A stretch of DNA of 64,000 nt, from NCBI RefSeq assembly GCF_050876985.1, contig NZ_JBPAPP010000004.1. The stretch is one strand, 5' to 3'. The notes beneath the pieces were generated by a model. The model did not search any database and was not told the DNA's origin. It saw only the letters and a list, made by a program, of their open reading frames with translations. Of this stretch, positions 8,176 to 17,144 are shown piece after piece. Source of the DNA: Halopseudomonas sp002296055 (GTDB lineage: Bacteria; Pseudomonadota; Gammaproteobacteria; Pseudomonadales; Pseudomonadaceae). Within the stretch, counting starts at the first letter, position 1. Every line of letters starts with the position of its first letter. The translations under genes were made by a program, and so were the position numbers.

Positions 8176-10086
8176 ATGCATACCACCTCAGACCTTCCCG
8201 ATCTGCTGGCCGGCCCACTGGTCCGCCGCGTAGAGCCCGAGCGCATCCTGCTCTGGCTGGTCGCTAGCCGCCCGCTAACGTTGAGTGCCACCCTGCAACC
8301 AGGCGACGCGGCGGCGCAGCAGCTCGAACTGAACGACACCCGCGTCATTCCCATTGGGCGGCACGCCTACGTTCACCTGTTGACCATTACGCCAAACAGC
8401 CCGCTGCCGCAGGATCAGATCATTCACTACGACCTGCAATGGGATGGCGAGCAAGGCAGTGGGCTATCGCACAGCGCGCCGCACCTGTGCCACGGCGATG
8501 AACTGCCCTCGCTGATGATCGCCAGCGACAACCGCCGCCTGCTGCACGGCTCCTGCCGTAAGCCGCACTTTGCCGGCAAGGATGCCCTGGTGCGCACCGA
8601 CAGCTGGCTGGCCGAACGCCGCGACCAGCCAGCGCAGCGTCCTGCCTGGCTGCTGATGACCGGCGACCAGGTTTACGTCGACGATGTCAGTGGCCCGCTG
8701 CTGGTTGCTGTGCACCAGTTGATTGCCCGACTCGGGCTGTTCGACGAAGCATTGGAAGGCGCCACCGTCGCCGACAGCCAGGCCCTGTATCAGTCTGACG
8801 ACACCTACTATCGCCGCGAGCAACTGCTGCCGGATGTGCCCTCGAATATGGCGGTGCGCGACCGTTTCTTTGGCGGCGTACGCAAACCGGTATTTACCTC
8901 GGCCAACGCCCACAACCACCTGATCAGCCTGGCCGAGATGCTGGCCATGTACCTGCTGGTGTGGTCGCCGGTCCCCTGGCGCCTGACTCAGCCGGCGATG
9001 CCAGACGGGCTGAACGATGAAGAGCGCCAGCGTTACCAGAGCGAACAGCAGCAGATCGACGCCTTTGTCGATGGCCTGCCGCAAGTCGCCCGCCTGCTCG
9101 CCCATCAGCCCAGCCTGATGATCTTTGACGACCACGACGTCACCGACGACTGGAACCTCACCGCCGACTGGGAGCGCACCGCCTACGGCCACCCCTTCTC
9201 ACGCCAGATCATCGGCAACGCGGTGCTGGCCTATCTGCTGTGCCAGGGCTGGGGCAACGATCCAGACGCCGTGGCAGAACCGCTGGATGCGCTGACCCAG
9301 CTGCTGGAGAACGCAAAGCGCAGCGGCAGTCTGGATGTCAGCGAGCAGGACGCCTGCATCGACGCCGTGCTGCGCTTTCACGGCTGGGAGTACCAGATTG
9401 CCGGCACGCCAACTCTGGTGGTGCTGGATACCCGCACCCGCCGCTGGCGCAGCGAGCGCAGCCCGTTCCGCCCGTCCGGCCTGATGGACTGGGAGGCGCT
9501 GACCGAGCTGCAGCAACGCCTGCTGGACCAGACCGCCGTGGTCATCGTCTCGCCCGCACCGATGTTTGGCGTCAAACTCATTGAAGGCATCCAGAAGCTG
9601 TTCTCGCTCGCCGGCCACCCACTGGTGGTCGACGCCGAGAACTGGATGGCTCATCGCGGCGCCGCCAAGGTGCTGCTCAATATCTTTCGTCACGGCCGCA
9701 CGCCAGGTAACTACGTCATCCTGTCGGGCGACGTGCACTACTCTTTCGTTTACGACATCGCCATCCGTCATCGCGAGCACGGCCCCCAGCTGTGGCAGAT
9801 CACCAGCAGCGGCCTGAAAAATGCCTTCCCGCCGCGCCTGCTGGACTGGTTTGACCGGCTTAATCGCTGGCTTTACGCCCCGGCCTCCCCGCTGAACTGG
9901 CTGACCAAACGCCGGCGCATGCGCGTCAGCCCCCGCGATCCCGATCGCGCCAGCGCAGGCGAGCGCCTGTGGAACGGCAGCGGCATCGGCCTGGTCGAGC
10001 TGGATGAGCAGGGCCGGCCAGAGAGCGTGACGCAACTGGACGCGCGTGGTTTTGATATCGGCTTCCCGGAGCGGGACGATGAGTAG
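8176..10086 (+). CDS. PhoD-like metallophosphoesterase
   Basis: Alkaline phosphatase D-type phosphoesterase of 636 residues. The metal-site motifs appear in order: GSCRKPHFAGKD (about residue 120), LLMTGDQVYVDDV, IFDDHDVTDDWN and ILSGDVHYSFVYDI. I see no signal peptide or Tat motif, unlike classical secreted PhoD, so this branch is probably cytoplasmic. The substrate cannot be told from sequence. A phosphodiester or phosphomonoester is likely from the fold. It follows the DUF502 gene by 31 bases. Confidence 0.85.
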   Translation: MHTTSDLPDLLAGPLVRRVEPERILLWLVASRPLTLSATLQPGDAAAQQLELNDTRVIPIGRHAYVHLLTITPNSPLPQDQIIHYDLQWDGEQGSGLSHSAPHLCHGDELPSLMIASDNRRLLHGSCRKPHFAGKDALVRTDSWLAERRDQPAQRPAWLLMTGDQVYVDDVSGPLLVAVHQLIARLGLFDEALEGATVADSQALYQSDDTYYRREQLLPDVPSNMAVRDRFFGGVRKPVFTSANAHNHLISLAEMLAMYLLVWSPVPWRLTQPAMPDGLNDEERQRYQSEQQQIDAFVDGLPQVARLLAHQPSLMIFDDHDVTDDWNLTADWERTAYGHPFSRQIIGNAVLAYLLCQGWGNDPDAVAEPLDALTQLLENAKRSGSLDVSEQDACIDAVLRFHGWEYQIAGTPTLVVLDTRTRRWRSERSPFRPSGLMDWEALTELQQRLLDQTAVVIVSPAPMFGVKLIEGIQKLFSLAGHPLVVDAENWMAHRGAAKVLLNIFRHGRTPGNYVILSGDVHYSFVYDIAIRHREHGPQLWQITSSGLKNAFPPRLLDWFDRLNRWLYAPASPLNWLTKRRRMRVSPRDPDRASAGERLWNGSGIGLVELDEQGRPESVTQLDARGFDIGFPERDDE

Positions 10087-10125
10087 GCCGCTTGCTATGC
10101 TGAGCCGGTCACAGGAGGACACCGC

Positions 10126-10590
10126 ATGCACCGCTTACTGCTTGTCTTGACCAGTCTGCTATCGCCCCTGGCCGGCGCCGCCCCCGATCCGCAGCTGACA
10201 GCGGCCCTCACCAACCTGCTTGGCGCTGAGCCACCCGCCTACCAAAGTGCCCTGCGCGACCTCAACGCCGACGGCATCGACGATGCTCTCATCTACCCCC
10301 TTGGCCCGGACTGGTGCGGCTCCGCCGGCTGCACCCTGTTTGTGCTGCAAGGCAGCGCCGACGGTTTTACCCTGCTGTCAAAAACCACCATCGTGCAGTT
10401 GCCGCTGCGCGTTTCCTCGCAACAGACCCACGGCTGGCATGACCTGATCGTATACGCCAAGAGCGAAGGCGACGTGGTGCTGCGCGCAACAGAGGCCGGC
10501 TACCCGCTCAACCCCTCGCTGCAGCCCAAGGCCGTTGACGCCGACCTGCAAGACAGCCAGCTGCTGCTGGACTACCAGCGCGAACCCTAG
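10126..10590 (+). CDS. Secreted protein with FG-GAP-like motif, unknown function
   Basis: A 154-residue protein with a clear Sec signal peptide (MHRLLLVLTSLLSPLAGAA, cleavage near residue 19). The mature part contains LRDLNADGIDDALIYPLG, an Asp-rich loop of the kind found in FG-GAP repeats and other calcium-binding loops, and a cysteine pair in WCGSAGCTLFVLQ that may form a disulfide in the periplasm. AGGAGG before the ATG is a near-perfect ribosome binding site. I do not recognise a named family. It follows the PhoD-like gene by 39 bases. Confidence 0.8.
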   Translation: MHRLLLVLTSLLSPLAGAAPDPQLTAALTNLLGAEPPAYQSALRDLNADGIDDALIYPLGPDWCGSAGCTLFVLQGSADGFTLLSKTTIVQLPLRVSSQQTHGWHDLIVYAKSEGDVVLRATEAGYPLNPSLQPKAVDADLQDSQLLLDYQREP

Positions 10591-10765
10591 ACAGGTGCCC
10601 CACCCCGACATTATTCGCGCAGGCGACTACCCGGCGAGGCAAACACCCTGAGTACCCTCCTGCGCGGCTATAACGAGGGGAGATAGGTCGCCACTAGACG
10701 GAGGGCGTGAAGCCTCCGGCCATGGACAGTACACAGCTAGCCCGCGCGCTGAGGAGCTGACTGCC

Positions 10766-11920
10766 TCACCCCAACGCCCGCACCAGCATCGAGACCAGCT
10801 CGGTCTGCTTGCGGTAGCCGTTTTTGCCGAGCAGGTTTTTGATGTGCTGGCGGGCGGTGTGCACGGAGATGTGGCGGCGCTCGGCGATATCGCTGGCGCT
10901 CAGGCCCTGGATCAGGTCGCCAGCGATGCCAGCCTCAGCCGGAGTGCAGTCGAACAGGCTTTGCAGGCGGGCCAGATCGGGGGCTTGCTGATCGGTAAAA
11001 CTGAACAGCTCGCAGAGTACGCCATTGTTCTCCGCGCGCTCGGCCACCAACGGGGTCAGGCACAGGGCAAGGCGCTCGGCAGCGGCTTGAATAAACAGCG
11101 TGCGGGTTTCCAGCTTGCCCTGATGCGAGTGCACGATGCTGGTGCTGATCGCATTAGCCACCTTGCGGCTCAACTGCGCTTCGCGGCAGTGCAGGCGGTG
11201 GTCATCCGCGATGTAGAGCGCGCCGCTGCGCGCCAGCAAATCACGCGCGGCGTCATTGGCCTGGGCAACGTTGCCCAGGGCATTGAACACCACCAGCGGC
11301 TTTTTCACATGGTTGAGGGCCAGCGCCAGGTTTTCATTGTCGTTACTCGATTGATACAGCTTCAGATGCAGGGCAACGGCATTTTCAATGTGCGGCGCCA
11401 GCAGGTTCATCTGCAACAGCTCAGCCTCGGTGTAGGGCCCGAAGTCCCTGTGCCGATTGGCGACAAAGACCACGCTGCTGCTGGCGTCGCGACAAATCAG
11501 CATGCCCGCGCTGTCGCCCATGCCCACGCTCTCTGCCCAGGCCCTGCTCTCCGGCGCCAGCAAGTCAAGAATGCTGCCCTCGTTGCGGCCACGCATAAAG
11601 GAGTCGAACTGACGCGGCGGCAGACTCTGATAGCGAATGAGAGCCTCGTCGCGCTCGGGCAGGTCGCTGTTCATGTACCACTCTTCAAAGCCATCGGGAT
11701 AGCCGAAGGTCCAGCCGTAGATCAGTCGTTGGGACTGCTGCGAGACACCCAGAATACCGCCCTGCAACGCCTTGAACTGTTGCTGAAAGGCGTGAAAAAA
11801 AGGCGCGAAACCAGCGCTGTCCTGCAGGCAGCGGTACAGCGTGCTGACCAGATTGTTGTAAGCCTCCAGCGCTTGGGCGCTCAAGACTGGTGCGGTTTGG
11901 GCGGGTTGCTGGCTCGCCAT
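10766..11920 (-). CDS. LuxR-family HTH transcriptional regulator
   Basis: A 384-residue regulator. The C-terminal 65 residues are a LuxR/GerE helix-turn-helix (CTPAEAGIAGDLIQGLSASD, then IAERRHISVHTARQHIKNLL and a closing LGKNGYRKQTELVSML). The long N-terminal part is probably a PAS- or GAF-like sensor and does not resemble an acyl-homoserine-lactone domain in size. No synthase or operon partner is adjacent and the upstream gene is divergent. Targets and ligand are unknown. Confidence 0.88.
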   Translation of the reverse strand: MASQQPAQTAPVLSAQALEAYNNLVSTLYRCLQDSAGFAPFFHAFQQQFKALQGGILGVSQQSQRLIYGWTFGYPDGFEEWYMNSDLPERDEALIRYQSLPPRQFDSFMRGRNEGSILDLLAPESRAWAESVGMGDSAGMLICRDASSSVVFVANRHRDFGPYTEAELLQMNLLAPHIENAVALHLKLYQSSNDNENLALALNHVKKPLVVFNALGNVAQANDAARDLLARSGALYIADDHRLHCREAQLSRKVANAISTSIVHSHQGKLETRTLFIQAAAERLALCLTPLVAERAENNGVLCELFSFTDQQAPDLARLQSLFDCTPAEAGIAGDLIQGLSASDIAERRHISVHTARQHIKNLLGKNGYRKQTELVSMLVRALG

Positions 11921-12080
11921 ACAGGGTTCCTTTTGCTACTTCGGGCAGTGGCCCAGCGACGCAGCCATTATTCACTGTGCGGCGGCGGGTTACCATCAAC
12001 TCAGCCGCGGGACGGTTGACCGGCCAGCATCGCTGGCACTCATAATGGCGCTTGTTTATGACTAACGCTGGAGCCAGACC

Positions 12081-12383
12081 ATGTTCATCGCAATGAACCG
12101 CTTTAAGATCAAGCCAGGCCACGAGCAGGACTTTATCGACATCTGGAAGAACCGCGACAGCCTGCTGGCCAGTGTGCCGGGCTTCAAGAACTTCAATCTG
12201 CTGCAGGGCCCGAGCACCGAGGAGTACACCCTGTTTGCCTCCCACGCGACCTGGGAGTCGCGTAGCGCCTTTGAGGAGTGGACGCGCTCCGAGGCCTTCC
12301 GAGCCGCCCACGCCAATGCCGGCAGCCGCCGCGAAATCTACCTGGGTCCGCCGCAGCTGGAGTGTTTTGAGGTCGCGCTCTAA
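12081..12383 (+). CDS. Antibiotic biosynthesis monooxygenase (ABM) domain protein, HmoA-like
   Basis: A 100-residue ferredoxin-like-fold protein. It begins MFIAMNRFKIKPGHEQDFID and contains FKNFNLLQGP and TWESRSAFEEWTRSEAFRAA, the layout of ABM-family heme-degrading or quinol-type monooxygenases such as HmoA and IsdG. Function inside this family varies (heme degradation, oxidation of small aromatics, or stress-related), so only the fold is firm. GGAG eight bases before the ATG supports the start. It is divergent from the LuxR-type gene and convergent with the subtilase. Confidence 0.8.
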   Translation: MFIAMNRFKIKPGHEQDFIDIWKNRDSLLASVPGFKNFNLLQGPSTEEYTLFASHATWESRSAFEEWTRSEAFRAAHANAGSRREIYLGPPQLECFEVAL

Positions 12384-12401
12384 GCACCACGGACCGCCAC
12401 C

Positions 12402-12432
12402 GGGCTGGCGCCAGCGCATTGCTCGCCAGCCC
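12402..12432. terminator. Inverted repeat between convergent genes
   Basis: GGGCTGGCG at 12402-12410 is the exact reverse complement of CGCCAGCCC at 12424-12432, with a 13-base loop. It sits between the ABM gene and the convergent subtilase gene. There is no T-run on either side, so it is only a possible terminator. Confidence 0.4.
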
Positions 12433-12521
12433 ATAACACGCAGCACAGCCCTACCCAGTTCTACTTCTTTGCCTCTGCTTTTCTGATTGGCGCAGCCCTA
12501 GCCTCACCAGGCGCCTGAGGG

Positions 12522-14294
12522 CTAACGCACGCGGTCCAGACTCTGCACCGTCAAATCCAGCGCCTTATACATATCCAGCCGCGCAGAATGTCCGACGTCC
12601 GGGTTGTTCAGGTCGTTAGCGCGCTCGGAGGGCAGAATCGGCGCGGTCAGATCGTCGCCCTCGGTGGGTTCAAAATCGTATTCCTCACCAATGGTCATCG
12701 CGCTGCGGCGCAGCAGCATGCGCAGCTGATCCGGCTCCAGTTCCGGGTTGATCGACAGCATCGCGGCCAACAAGCCCGCTACCAGCGGCGTGGCGTAGGA
12801 GGTGCCGCAATGCACGTCGCCTTGTTCATCAGCCTTGGCTGTTGAGGAGCGCACGCAGGCTGCGGCTGTGATATCCACGCGCATGTCGATATTCGAGGCC
12901 TTGCGCTTGACGGCGTACTGCGCGTCGTCGACCGGCACGTCTTTCTCACTACGCTGATGCCCACCCACCACAAACAGCTGATCGGTGACAAAGGAGGACG
13001 GTAGCCGATATTCATCACGGCCAGAGAATGAAGAGCCGTTGCCCGCAGAGTTGACCACCACCACATTCGGGTGCTCTTCCCGCAGCCAGAGGAAGAACTC
13101 CTCCAGCAACTCTTCATAGCCGCTCATGGCAATGCCCGAGCGCACCAGCGAGTCGATCGGGTCGCCGTTGACGTCGATCGCACCAACGCGGTGAATACCC
13201 CAACTCCAGTTCAGTACACGAACGCCGTCCTCCACCATATTCACCGAGGCCGCGATATTGGCCGTAATACCGGCGTCGGAATCGCGCCCGACTATCACAT
13301 CAAAGCCGGGGCCAACATCATCAAGGCCGCGCAAAAAGCCGCTGTTGCCGCCCTCGTCCCAGGCTGCCGCGAATATGCCGCTGACGGTACTGCCATGGCC
13401 ATCTGGCTTATCGGCATCACGCGCGTACAGGCACAGGCGCTGGCTGTCGGTGCGGCAGTCACCGCCGCTGTAATCGCTGAAATCCGGGGCATCAAAATCC
13501 ACGTCACGCTCGATCACGCCGATACGTATAGGATGCGTCTCCACCCCGCCGCGCTCGCGCTGCAGGCGGCGTTGGTAAAAATTCACCGCATCCAGAAAAC
13601 GGTTGGAGGCCCACTCCTCATTGTCGGCAGGTGGCGCGCTGCCGGTATCCGCTTCAATGCCGTCTTCGGCGCCCGACTCCTCGATGACCACAGCATCCAC
13701 GCTCACCTCGCCGCCCAGACGCAATACCGTTGCATCGCGCTCATCCAGGTTTTTTGCGGCCAGGCGCAACTGGTAAGTGTTGAGCGGCGGAATCATGCCG
13801 ACCACCCTGGCATCGTACTTTTCTGCCAGCCGCTTGGCCTCTTCCAGCCCGTCGTACTCTTCCTCAATGACCACGCTGACCAGGTCAACATAGGAGGTGA
13901 GCCCGTCCATGTTCTCTGCCACCTCATCGCGCGTCGCCGCAACCACATGGCTGGTGCCGAGCGACAGCCAGACCGGATTACTCTGCTGGCCCTGTTGCTC
14001 AAGCACCAGCGGCCCGCTGCGCTTGCCGTCGATATCCAGGCGCAGCTGCAACGTTTCACCGTCGCGGTCGGCCTGCTGCAGGGCCAGCCGCTCACCGCTC
14101 AGCCGCGCCTGCCATTGGCCGGACTGCAGGCCTTTTACCCGCAAGCAGAATGTCTGCGTTTTCGTCTGCAGCAAATCATCGCAGCGCTGCAACTGTTGGA
14201 TGCGAATCGGTTCCACCGCTGCAGCGGTTGCGGGTAGCGCCAATAACAGCAGCGCAGCCCAGAGTCTGCGCGTGTAGGTAAAAGTACAGGTCAT
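12522..14294 (-). CDS. S8-family (subtilisin-like) serine peptidase, altered catalytic Asp
   Basis: Secreted subtilase-like protein of 590 residues. The signal peptide is MTCTFTYTRRLWAALLLLAL up to about residue 26. Residues about 140-205 look like a propeptide or inhibitor domain. The peptidase domain shows His300 in DGHGSTVSGIFAA, the oxyanion Asn419 in VVNSAGNGSSFSG and Ser499 in CGTSYATPLVAGLLA. Where subtilases have the catalytic Asp (DTG or DSG), this protein reads IGVIERDVDFDAPDF, placing Glu262 at that position. The frame stays open to 14564, but the ATG at 14294 has GGAG at good spacing and starts directly at a signal peptide. Activity is uncertain because of the Asp to Glu change. 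Confidence 0.88.
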   Translation of the reverse strand: MTCTFTYTRRLWAALLLLALPATAAAVEPIRIQQLQRCDDLLQTKTQTFCLRVKGLQSGQWQARLSGERLALQQADRDGETLQLRLDIDGKRSGPLVLEQQGQQSNPVWLSLGTSHVVAATRDEVAENMDGLTSYVDLVSVVIEEEYDGLEEAKRLAEKYDARVVGMIPPLNTYQLRLAAKNLDERDATVLRLGGEVSVDAVVIEESGAEDGIEADTGSAPPADNEEWASNRFLDAVNFYQRRLQRERGGVETHPIRIGVIERDVDFDAPDFSDYSGGDCRTDSQRLCLYARDADKPDGHGSTVSGIFAAAWDEGGNSGFLRGLDDVGPGFDVIVGRDSDAGITANIAASVNMVEDGVRVLNWSWGIHRVGAIDVNGDPIDSLVRSGIAMSGYEELLEEFFLWLREEHPNVVVVNSAGNGSSFSGRDEYRLPSSFVTDQLFVVGGHQRSEKDVPVDDAQYAVKRKASNIDMRVDITAAACVRSSTAKADEQGDVHCGTSYATPLVAGLLAAMLSINPELEPDQLRMLLRRSAMTIGEEYDFEPTEGDDLTAPILPSERANDLNNPDVGHSARLDMYKALDLTVQSLDRVR

Positions 14295-14639
14295 TCCTTG
14301 CTCCGCCAGCACCGGCGACGGCAGGCCGCCGATCGTTGTCATGCGTGTTGATATTCTTCCGACTCGCAAATGGCAGAATGTTTCAACCTCGGGCTCGTTG
14401 GTGGGGTACGCGATGTGCTGCGGCAGAGCGAGGCTCTGGTCTGTCGGCCTCCATACATAGGTTCGGCAACTAACGTGCCCGGCGCTACGGCCACTTGAGG
14501 CGGATACGCACGCCCCGACGCACGCGTGAGCCCCTGCCCATAACCCCCATGAATAGCGGCCCAAAGTGGGTTTGCCGAGTTTCGCCGGACCTGCCTAAAC
14601 TCGTGGATTCAGCGTTTACCACCAGCAGGGACACCACTC
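14295..14639. other. Intergenic region between divergent genes
   Basis: A 345-base spacer between the subtilase (minus) and the hotdog-like gene (plus). It must carry the promoters of both. I could not place convincing -35/-10 pairs and saw no RNA gene, strong inverted repeat or extra coding frame with family support. Confidence 0.5.
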
Positions 14640-15563
14640 ATGAGCTTCGATACTCCTCTCTACCTCTGCGGCCCGCTGCGCGAGCCGAAACAGATGCTGG
14701 CCGATCAGCAGTACAGCGGCCACACGTCCATTCACGACGACAGCATGGCCGAGAAGCTGGGCTTTCGTGCCGGCCCAATCGAAGGTCCGACCCACTTCAG
14801 CCAGTTCGCACCGCTGTTGGTCGAGATTTGGGGCCAGGCCTGGTTTGAGCGCGGCTGCTTCTCGTCGCATTTCCAGAACATGGTGGTTGAGGGCGAGCAG
14901 GTACGCGCCTTTGTCGAGCGTCCGGCCCCCGGCCAGACCCGCGTGCGCTGCTGGGCCGAGAAGGCCGATGGCACACCGGTGCTGGAAGCCAGCGCCAGCC
15001 TGGGCGCAGCGCCCGGTGAGAGCCTGCTGTACGAGCGCATGGCCAAGCTGCGGGCGCCGGAGAAGCTGGTCATCCTCTCGGACTTGCAGGTCGGCATGAA
15101 AGGCGCCGCCGAAGAAAAGGTGCGCATGGACCCGGATCAGCACATGGGTGACCTGTACCCCTTCTCGCTCAATCAGAAGCTGGCCGGCATCACCGAGAAC
15201 AGTGACTGGTACTCCGATCCGGCAAGCTCCCCCTGGGGCCGCGCAATCATCCCGACCGAGATGGTCAGCGTACTGGCCGAATACACCAGCAAAGAGGCCG
15301 AGTTTCCGGTCAAGCAGCCCGTCATCGGCCTGTTCGCAGACCAGGAAATCCGCATGATCGACGGCCCGCTGCTGGTCGGCGAAGACTACCTGATTCGCCG
15401 TGAAGTCGTTGCCCTGTCCGAGAGCAAACGCACCGAGTCCTACTGGGTGCTGTCACGCATTTATGACGCCAGCGGCGAGGTACTCAAGGCTGAGATGCTG
15501 CTCAACCACGCGACACTCAAGCACTCCTACGCCAACTACGAAGCAGAAGCGGCCGCCCTCTGA
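14640..15563 (+). CDS. Hotdog/MaoC-like protein, unknown substrate
   Basis: A 307-residue cytoplasmic protein. Two halves of similar length are visible. The first holds HTSIHDDSMAEKLGFRAGPI followed by EGPTHFSQFAPLL, which resembles the substrate-loop pattern of MaoC-type hotdog hydratases. The second has IIPTEMVSVLAEYTSKEAEF and VGEDYLIRREVVALSESKRT, typical hotdog strands. This suggests a double-hotdog thioesterase or hydratase fold, which is inference from pattern. No signal peptide. It stands alone upstream of a DUF2845 gene. Confidence 0.65.
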   Translation: MSFDTPLYLCGPLREPKQMLADQQYSGHTSIHDDSMAEKLGFRAGPIEGPTHFSQFAPLLVEIWGQAWFERGCFSSHFQNMVVEGEQVRAFVERPAPGQTRVRCWAEKADGTPVLEASASLGAAPGESLLYERMAKLRAPEKLVILSDLQVGMKGAAEEKVRMDPDQHMGDLYPFSLNQKLAGITENSDWYSDPASSPWGRAIIPTEMVSVLAEYTSKEAEFPVKQPVIGLFADQEIRMIDGPLLVGEDYLIRREVVALSESKRTESYWVLSRIYDASGEVLKAEMLLNHATLKHSYANYEAEAAAL

Positions 15564-15642
15564 GGCAGATCGTCGCCGGGTATTGCGCGTGTACCGAAGG
15601 CGGTGGGACTATCCATGTTCCACCGCCGCGGAGGACCGCCGC

Positions 15643-15945
15643 ATGCCCACTGCCTCTACCAGCCGTGCCCTGGCTATCGCCGGCACACTGATGCTCGTCA
15701 GCCTGCCGGCCCACGCCTTGCGCTGCGGCACCGATATTGTCGATGAGGACGACCTGATGTTCGAGGTTGAACAGGCCTGCGGTCCGCCGCTATCGCGCCA
15801 GGTCATCGGCTACGTAGACAGCCTGGTCTACGGCGACCGCATTCGCGTCATGAACATTGAAGAGTGGATCTACAAGATCAACCGCAATCACTACAGTCTG
15901 GAGTTCGAGGGCAACCGTTTGCAGCGCATCACCCGCATTCGCTGA
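15643..15945 (+). CDS. DUF2845 family secreted protein
   Basis: A 100-residue protein with an N-terminal signal peptide ending at HALRC (about residue 25). The mature part carries LRCGTDIVDEDDLMFEVEQACG, which fits the DUF2845 pattern of a short periplasmic beta domain with a cysteine pair, and ends in EGNRLQRITRIR. The start at 15643 is chosen because GAGG lies nine bases upstream and the product then begins with the signal peptide. Upstream in-frame codons overlap the previous gene. Function unknown. Confidence 0.8.
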   Translation: MPTASTSRALAIAGTLMLVSLPAHALRCGTDIVDEDDLMFEVEQACGPPLSRQVIGYVDSLVYGDRIRVMNIEEWIYKINRNHYSLEFEGNRLQRITRIR

Positions 15946-16012
15946 ACTCAATAACAACAAGCGCACTCCACAAGAGACATGCGCAATACATAACAGGCGA
16001 GGATACACCCAG

Positions 16013-16642
16013 ATGAGCAAGACACTGGTAATCGGCAGTACCGGCCAGATTGGCCGCCAATTGCTCCCCCTCATGCAGCAGGCTGGTCTGGAGACTGCGG
16101 CCTTGGCACGCAACCCGGCCAAGCTGGCGGACATCAGCGGAATCGAGATCATTGAGGGCGACCTGGAAGGCAACTTCGAGCAGGCGTTTGCCGGTTGCGA
16201 CCGGGTGGTCTTTACCGCCGGCTCAGGCGCCAGCACCGGACCGGACAAAACCCTGCTGATCGATCTGTGGGCCGCCCGCAAGGCAGTCGACTACGCCCTC
16301 AAGCACCACGTAAAACACTTTGTCATGGTCAGCGCGCGCGGCGCCGATAACCCAGACCGCGGCAACTCGCCGATCAAACCCTATCTGGTCGCCAAATGCT
16401 TCGCCGATGAGTACCTGCAACGCTCCGGGGTGCCCTACACCATCCTGCGCCCAGGTCGGCTGACCGATGACAATGCCACCGGCTGCATCACCACCCGTCG
16501 TCCGGAAGATCCGCAGCAACAACACATCACCCGCGCCGACACCGCGCGCATCATCGCCCATGTCATCAAGAGCGGGCAAAGCAAGAACACGATCTACGAG
16601 CTGTATCAAGGTGCGACGCCGTTCGCTGATCTGATCGCCTGA
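16013..16642 (+). CDS. NAD(P)-binding atypical SDR (YwnB/HSCARG-like)
   Basis: A 209-residue Rossmann-fold protein. The dinucleotide motif GSTGQIGRQLLPL is at residues 8-20. AALARNPAKLADI suggests NADP preference through the Arg after strand 2. FVMVSARGADNP and KCFADEYLQRSGVPYTILRPG match the atypical SDR family that includes NAD(P)H sensors and flavin-reductase-like proteins. The substrate is unknown. The ATG at 16013 follows a GCGAGGA site. A longer frame upstream overlaps DUF2845 and is rejected. Confidence 0.85.
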   Translation: MSKTLVIGSTGQIGRQLLPLMQQAGLETAALARNPAKLADISGIEIIEGDLEGNFEQAFAGCDRVVFTAGSGASTGPDKTLLIDLWAARKAVDYALKHHVKHFVMVSARGADNPDRGNSPIKPYLVAKCFADEYLQRSGVPYTILRPGRLTDDNATGCITTRRPEDPQQQHITRADTARIIAHVIKSGQSKNTIYELYQGATPFADLIA

Positions 16643-16694
16643 GCCAGCCAGCGCACTGCCACCCGCGACCCTGCGTCGGTGCTCTGGCATACTC

Positions 16695-16727
16695 GGCAAC
16701 CAGCAGGCACAGGCCGCGCTGGTTGCC
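16695..16727. repeat. Inverted repeat upstream of the four-gene operon
   Basis: GGCAACCAG (16695-16703) pairs exactly with CTGGTTGCC (16719-16727) around a 15-base loop. It lies 55 bases before the zinc-finger membrane gene and could be a leader hairpin or terminator of the SDR gene. No T-run follows. Confidence 0.35.
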
Positions 16728-16781
16728 ACTCGGCCGCCACCATGCTGCCCGACCTGCACCGTCATTTCAGGGAGGATTCGC

Positions 16782-17144
16782 ATGCAGTGTTTCAACCATC
16801 CGCACACCGCCGCCGTGGGCTTATGCAAATGCTGCAGTCGCGGGCTGTGCGGCGACTGCACAAGCGATCTGGGACACGGGCTGGCCTGCCGCGACCGCCA
16901 TGAAGCGCAGGTCGAGGCGATGAACATGATCATCGAGAAGAACGCCCGCATCTACGCGGCGGCGCCGAAGAATATCCTCATTGGCCCGGTCTTTTTTCTG
17001 CTGCTGGGGCTGCTGTTTGCCGGCTTTGGCTACTTCAGGGCGGGCGGCATTACCCAGTTGCCCTTCCTGATGGGCCTGGCCTTTATCATCTTTGCCGTGG
17101 TGTCTTACGTACGCAGCCGAGCGCTGTTTCGTGAGGAGCCATGA
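16782..17144 (+). CDS. B-box zinc-finger-like membrane protein
   Basis: A 120-residue protein. The N-terminal 40 residues are a cysteine/histidine cluster (MQCFNHPHTAAVGLCKCCSR then GLCGDC and ACRDRH) of the B-box type, able to bind zinc. Two membrane helices follow (NILIGPVFFLLLGLLFAGFG and LPFLMGLAFIIFAVVSYV). GGAGG is six to eight bases before the ATG. The stop overlaps the next gene by four bases, so it belongs to one operon with the three genes downstream. Function unknown. Confidence 0.82.
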   Translation: MQCFNHPHTAAVGLCKCCSRGLCGDCTSDLGHGLACRDRHEAQVEAMNMIIEKNARIYAAAPKNILIGPVFFLLLGLLFAGFGYFRAGGITQLPFLMGLAFIIFAVVSYVRSRALFREEP

